In this document: positions 60,030 to 64,000 of the stretch, piece by piece
Position numbering within the stretch: the stretch's first letter is position 1
Layout of the letters: each line of letters starts with the position of its first letter
Assembly (NCBI GenBank): GCA_033063855.1
Contig: CP093829.1
Location: 9,682,243-9,746,242, forward strand
Direction: 5' to 3'
Source of the DNA: Smittia aterrima
Lineage: Eukaryota; Arthropoda; Insecta; Diptera; Chironomidae
Length of the DNA stretch: 64,000 nucleotides
Notes under the pieces: generated by a model
The model's input: the letters and a program-made list of their open reading frames with translations, nothing else
Database searches by the model: none
Told to the model about the DNA's origin: nothing
Position numbers and translations under genes: made by a program

Positions 60030-60394
60030 TATAAATAGCAAAAGCGTACGACGTTTTGTGAGATTCAGCGACAAACCGGAAGTTGTTAAGTCAGCTGACG
60101 ACTTCGTCGCCATATGAGTGAGTGATTGGAAATCAATTTGTTCCATTTTAGTTTAAAATTGTTTGAGAACTTGCTTTGATGTTTAAGGAATCGGATTTCA
60201 AATTTCCGTTTGACGAAGAATCGCGAGGAAATCTATCTCAAAGTGTTCGCGTTTTAAATAGAAAAGACTTCAAAAGGAATTCAACGGAATTTCTTTTGCA
60301 CTTTTATAAATTTATAAATTTCTCGTCTCGAGAAAATCTAAAGAATTTTCAAGACAAAGAAAAACTCTGTCGCCTTGGGAATAATTTTCAGTGA
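60030..60394 (+). CDS. Possible small gene of unknown function, with TATA box
   Basis: A TATAAATA at 60030-60037 and an ATTCAGC initiator-like stretch about 32 nt downstream precede an ATG at 60179. The frame (60179-60394, 71 aa) is K/F/N-rich, with no signal peptide, membrane segment or domain I recognise (it begins MFKESDFKFPFDEESRG). It ends at TTTTCAG|TGA and is followed by CTCAAG|GTAAAT, so it could also be part of a longer spliced transcript. No AATAAA was found close downstream. It lies about 1.4 kb beyond the 3' end of chm, on the opposite strand. It is weakly supported, and a chance frame is about as likely. Confidence 0.22.
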
Positions 60395-60399
60395 CCCGA

Positions 60400-61771
60400 C
60401 CAACCAGCTCAAGGTAAATTGTCGTCGACGATGTCCCTGAATGCACTTTTTGCTATGCACAATTACATTTTCATGAAACACTCATATCAGAGATCGTTTG
60501 AAAGAGGAAACTGGAACAAACATTGCGTCGGGTCACGGATATCGGAGCACGAATGAAAACAGAGCAAATTACGAACAAATTGCGTTTAATGAGATTATTA
60601 TGTCTCATCACACAACAGCGATTTGCTACAATTTACTTCAATAATCAACAAAGAAAAAACAAACGACAATAAGTGAACGACAAAAGCGATCATAAAGAAA
60701 TAATTTGTTGGTGAAGTAAAGCGAAAGAGAAGCTTAATAACACTTAGGTTTGCTGTCGAGCTGACAATTTTTCACCTAAAGCCAGCAAATCGATTCACGG
60801 TTTAGTTGAAATAACAAAGCCCGTGAATCAATTTTCGGTCTGATAAATAGCTCAAAGAGCTCTAATTGATTGTTTCAGCCAATTGGAAATTTCCGTTAAT
60901 CTCGTTTAGTTGTTTTTCTTTGCTTTCTTGTTGTCGATGTCGAATTACAGTAAAATTGTTCTAGCGAAGAGCTGAGACGAAGAAAATTCCATAGCTGAAC
61001 ATTTATCGAGGTTGGTTTTTCACTTTGTGGTTTACTGAAAATTGCGGTCAGCCCTGAAATGTTTGATTAACAATCGAGTCGATCATTAAAAGTTCACGAC
61101 TAGCCAACTTTCTTTCTAGAAACAAATTTTACGCTTCACTTCAAATTCCGTTCATCGTCCATCAAATGACGTGCCGACTGTTTCGCTGAAACAATATTTC
61201 TTGACAACCAGGACCGTTAATAATAACAACACACCGAAAAATGAAAGAAGCACGCATCAAACCAATTTATGACATTTAAATTGCATTTAATCGTTTTCCG
61301 AAACATAAAAATTACGCCATGCCTGCCTAAGTGGATGAAGCTGTGAGAATGATGAAGTTTTGCAGCCGGAATTTCCGCATTCACTCATCGAGAACTGAAA
61401 ATTGAAATATATTTCAAAATTTCAAAGTCAAAGAACTTTATTCAACTCACAAAACTTATTCATTTAATTTTCGATTTAAATCACTTTTGTCTTACACATT
61501 ACAAAGATTTTCTAGTCTGGAAAACACAAATTCTTGAGTAAATTACTTCAACTACCGTATCACGCTCAATTCTTTATCATTATAATGAGATTTCACTTCA
61601 AGTAATGCATTCGTGAAGTTTCTAAAAAGCTTAAGCTGACTTATAGCTTCTAGACATGAAAATAAAATAAGTTTCGAAGCCTAATCTTGATGCATGACAT
61701 TAACACGAGTTTGAACATTAATCTTGAAACTTAATTCGAATAATTGTTTTAACGTAGGTTGACATATCTTC
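60400..61771. other. 3' flank of chm, nothing recognised
   Basis: AT-rich DNA that should hold the chm 3' UTR (minus strand). An AATAAA on the minus strand (complement of 61437-61442) is a possible polyadenylation signal about 330 nt after the stop. No other gene was seen. Confidence 0.45.
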
Positions 61772-64000
61772 CTATGTCGGTTGAGACTTCGATGGTTGTT
61801 GTGGTTGTTGCAGTGGCATCACAAATGGCGTCCACTTCAGACATGCTGGATCAATCTTCAACGAATGTCGCTTCTTAACGCGATCCTCATATTCGGTGAG
61901 AACATCCTGTTGATTAAAAGAAAGAAGAAAAAAACAAACAGTTTAAGCGCCATTAGACATGAACAATCTTTTAGCAAATGTGTAAAAACATTAAGTGAGC
62001 TCGGAAGATGAATGTGCGAGATCACTGATTTAATTGAACAATTATAATCTCGTTAGGGAAGAAACAGAAGAAGGCGCTTGCCGAATCTAGAGAGAGGAGG
62101 GTTTCAAGTTATATATTAGATGAGCGTGTAATTAGCTCATAAATATCATAAATCTCGAGCAATGCTCACTGTTATCGTCAGACGGTAATCAGCTCAGTAA
62201 ATGTGAACAAGATACAAGAAATTGAATTATTGCAGACGCACTGACGATCGACGATGCGTTGCTGTGAGCGACGAGTGAATCACAAGCAGTAGCAGCAAGC
62301 AGACAACTCGAGCGGCGAGAAAACAATTTAAATGCTAATCGAGCCTAATGTGCGAGAATTTATGTGCATCATAATCAGTGGTAGGGAGAGAGAGCAAGAG
62401 AGAATTAGCATCATCGCATAAACCCACACGGTCGGCAACTGCAGCAGCAGCAGCTCATCTTCGACAACATGCAATTTGCACATAAATCTTCAGCCTAGTC
62501 GGAGTTCTCTCTTCGCGCGGTTTTTCAATCGGAAAATGTTAATTGAATCGATTATAATGGACGATGGTTGAAGCAGCGTGGCGGAAAATTTACTCCATTC
62601 ATCTCTCGTCGAAGGCTTTCGTTTTGTTCAAAAGCATTCACTAACTGAGTGTCCAAAGAGAGCCAGCGCAAATCATAATTAAGTTAACAACTCACGATAG
62701 CTAATGAGATCTTTCGCTTTACCATCAACGACTCGAACATTTCAATTTCGAACGCTTATCAACCGAAATTCGTTCTCGAAGATCATAAATTCACAGGATC
62801 GAGCTTGAATTACATTTGTTTTTGTGGAGAGCCGCTTTCGCTCGCTGCTGCTTAAAGTGAAACCTTATCTTAAGCCTGCAAATTAGTTTCACCTTCTGTT
62901 CCCTTGCTCCTTGTAAAGTTTGGACTTAAGGCAGCTTAACAACCAACAATTAGTCTCGGAAACAAACTGCAACCTTTAAGATTTAACCTTGAGGAAATTT
63001 AAATTGAATTAAGTGTCCCTTCAAACAAGGAATGATAATTCAAACTGTCTCGCAAGTTTCAGCTGTTTTAATCGTCTCATTCCGCCACATTTATGACGCA
63101 TCGTGATCATTAAACTTATCGACAGCAAAGAAGAACAGTTTAAATTCAATTAATGAACGACTCTCGCGCACGCACCGCACGGAGCATTCGACGCTTGCAA
63201 TTTATTACGGCAAATGATAAATTGAGTCAGCTCTTCAATTAAAATTCAAACGGGATCGCCTGAAGATGGAAACCGCACGTGGATAAAGAAAATTATAAGT
63301 TTGAGAAGTTTCTTTGAATTCAAAGTTTTGTGAATATTTGAGGAATTTACAATTTTCCTCTCACTCTCTCTTCTTTGAAATAATTTCATTAGAATTCGGG
63401 ATGATGTGCAACAGGTTTCAAATCTGCACCTTTCAATGACAAAGAAGAAGAATCTTCGATGATCGGCAATGAGTTTCTCTGAAGTTTCCGAGCAATTAAA
63501 GTTTAAGTTTGAACACTTGATTTCACTCAAAAAATATTTCAAGATGATCAACATTGGGAACCTCCTCCCAAATGTTTTTAATTAAAATGACGTTTGCATG
63601 TTGAGTTAATGAAACATTGAAAACTTGATTCTAAAGTGAAGATGCCATTTGAACGCATCGTAAACTTTTATGGCCTTTAATCGCGAAGCCAAAGGAAGTG
63701 GAAGACGAAAAAAAATCTATCGACTGGTGGGAAATTAAGAGCCATAACCATTAAAGACATTTACAAGCTCCCTGAATGAAAGGAAATTAAATTAAGCAAC
63801 ATGCTGAACATCATGTTCCATTAGGAATCAGTCAAGCGGATCAATTTAAACAAATAACAAGAAAATTACGCTATTGCGAAAAGAAATCCCAAAAACCAAA
63901 TTTATTTCGTCTCACCTGCTTCTTCAAGATGATGTGCTTTCCTTTCCAGTACTTCATCATACCGAGCGCCTGCAATGTACTGACGATGTCGTACGAGTTG
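61772..64000 (-). CDS. chm: chameau/KAT7-type MYST histone acetyltransferase, C-terminal end
   Basis: The last two coding exons of a MYST-family lysine acetyltransferase, the catalytic subunit acetylating histone H3/H4 in the nucleus (KAT7/HBO1; chameau in Drosophila). The exon at 64000-63916 runs off the window and encodes 28 residues of the helix-turn-helix part of the MYST domain (YDIVSTLQALGMMKYW, then KGKHIILKKQ). It ends at CAG|GTGAG, phase 0. After a 2009-bp intron the last exon (61906-61772, 44 residues plus stop) begins DVLTEYEDRVKKR and holds the typical end IDPACLKWTPF, followed by a Q/P-rich tail. YDI.STLQAL...KYWKGKH fits KAT7/chm better than Tip60, MOF or MOZ. The catalytic core and N-terminal zinc finger lie outside the window. 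Confidence 0.92.
61907..63915 (-). other. Last intron of chm
   Basis: A 2009-bp intron, GTGAGA...CAACAG on the minus strand. It holds GA-rich runs near 62385 and a short CAG run near 62440-62455, but no recognised nested gene. The frame 63246-63554 (minus) is not supported. Confidence 0.75.

Noticed and set aside
62440..62456. CAG repeat in the chm intron as a polyglutamine exon
   Set aside because: Only about four units, and no open frame with splice sites consistent with chm.
1..64000. Search for tRNA, rRNA, CRISPR arrays and conserved microRNA seeds
   Set aside because: By eye no B-box with matching cloverleaf, array of spaced repeats or familiar microRNA sequence was found; this is not an exhaustive search.

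Overview
The window reads as nuclear DNA of an insect, most likely a nematoceran (midge- or mosquito-like) fly. The reasons are: genes split by very short introns (51-104 bp), TATA/initiator promoters and AATAAA signals, a cluster of insect-only R&R cuticle proteins, an insect gustatory receptor, a single-domain von Willebrand C (SVWC) protein, and the 3' end of a MYST acetyltransferase that resembles Drosophila chameau. The species cannot be told from the sequence alone. No tRNA, rRNA, CRISPR or prokaryotic operon structure was seen.

Left third (1-24 kb), gene dense. Six small RR-1 cuticle protein genes occupy 1-7 kb, three on the minus strand and then three on the plus strand. All have one intron at the same place (phase 2, at the start of the R&R domain), and five of the six have a TATA box 77-94 nt before the ATG. 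A seventh, larger cuticle gene (8246-11114) carries two R&R-like domains joined by an N/Q/S/T-rich linker. It has an 18-bp first coding exon and a GC-AG intron. Next come an SVWC secreted protein (11420-11861) and, convergent to it, a membrane-anchored carboxylesterase-like protein whose nucleophile serine is replaced by glycine (12010-13868). A tandem family of F-box/LRR-like genes follows (14.2-19.95 kb): two intact copies, one truncated and frameshifted copy, and a leftover promoter fragment of a further copy. Then come a UBXN1-type p97 adaptor (20452-21546) and a membrane-anchored or secreted RNase T2 (22835-23866).

Right two thirds (24-64 kb), gene poor. Two stretches of about 19 and 17 kb hold no recognisable coding exon. 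They are separated by one gustatory receptor gene (42796-44246), whose first intron carries a small fold-back element. At the right edge, on the minus strand, lie the last two coding exons of a chameau/KAT7-type histone acetyltransferase, 2 kb of intron apart. The empty stretches are rich in GA/TC and A/T runs and may be regulatory DNA or introns of genes whose exons lie elsewhere; that is inference.

Functionally the left cluster serves cuticle building (chitin-binding proteins). The other genes are unrelated neighbours: probable immune or nutritional secreted protein (SVWC), RNA degradation (RNase T2), ubiquitin/p97 adaptor (UBXN1), taste (Gr) and chromatin acetylation (chm). All gene models were built by hand from reading frames and splice sites. 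Many long frames in the gene-poor part are open by chance.
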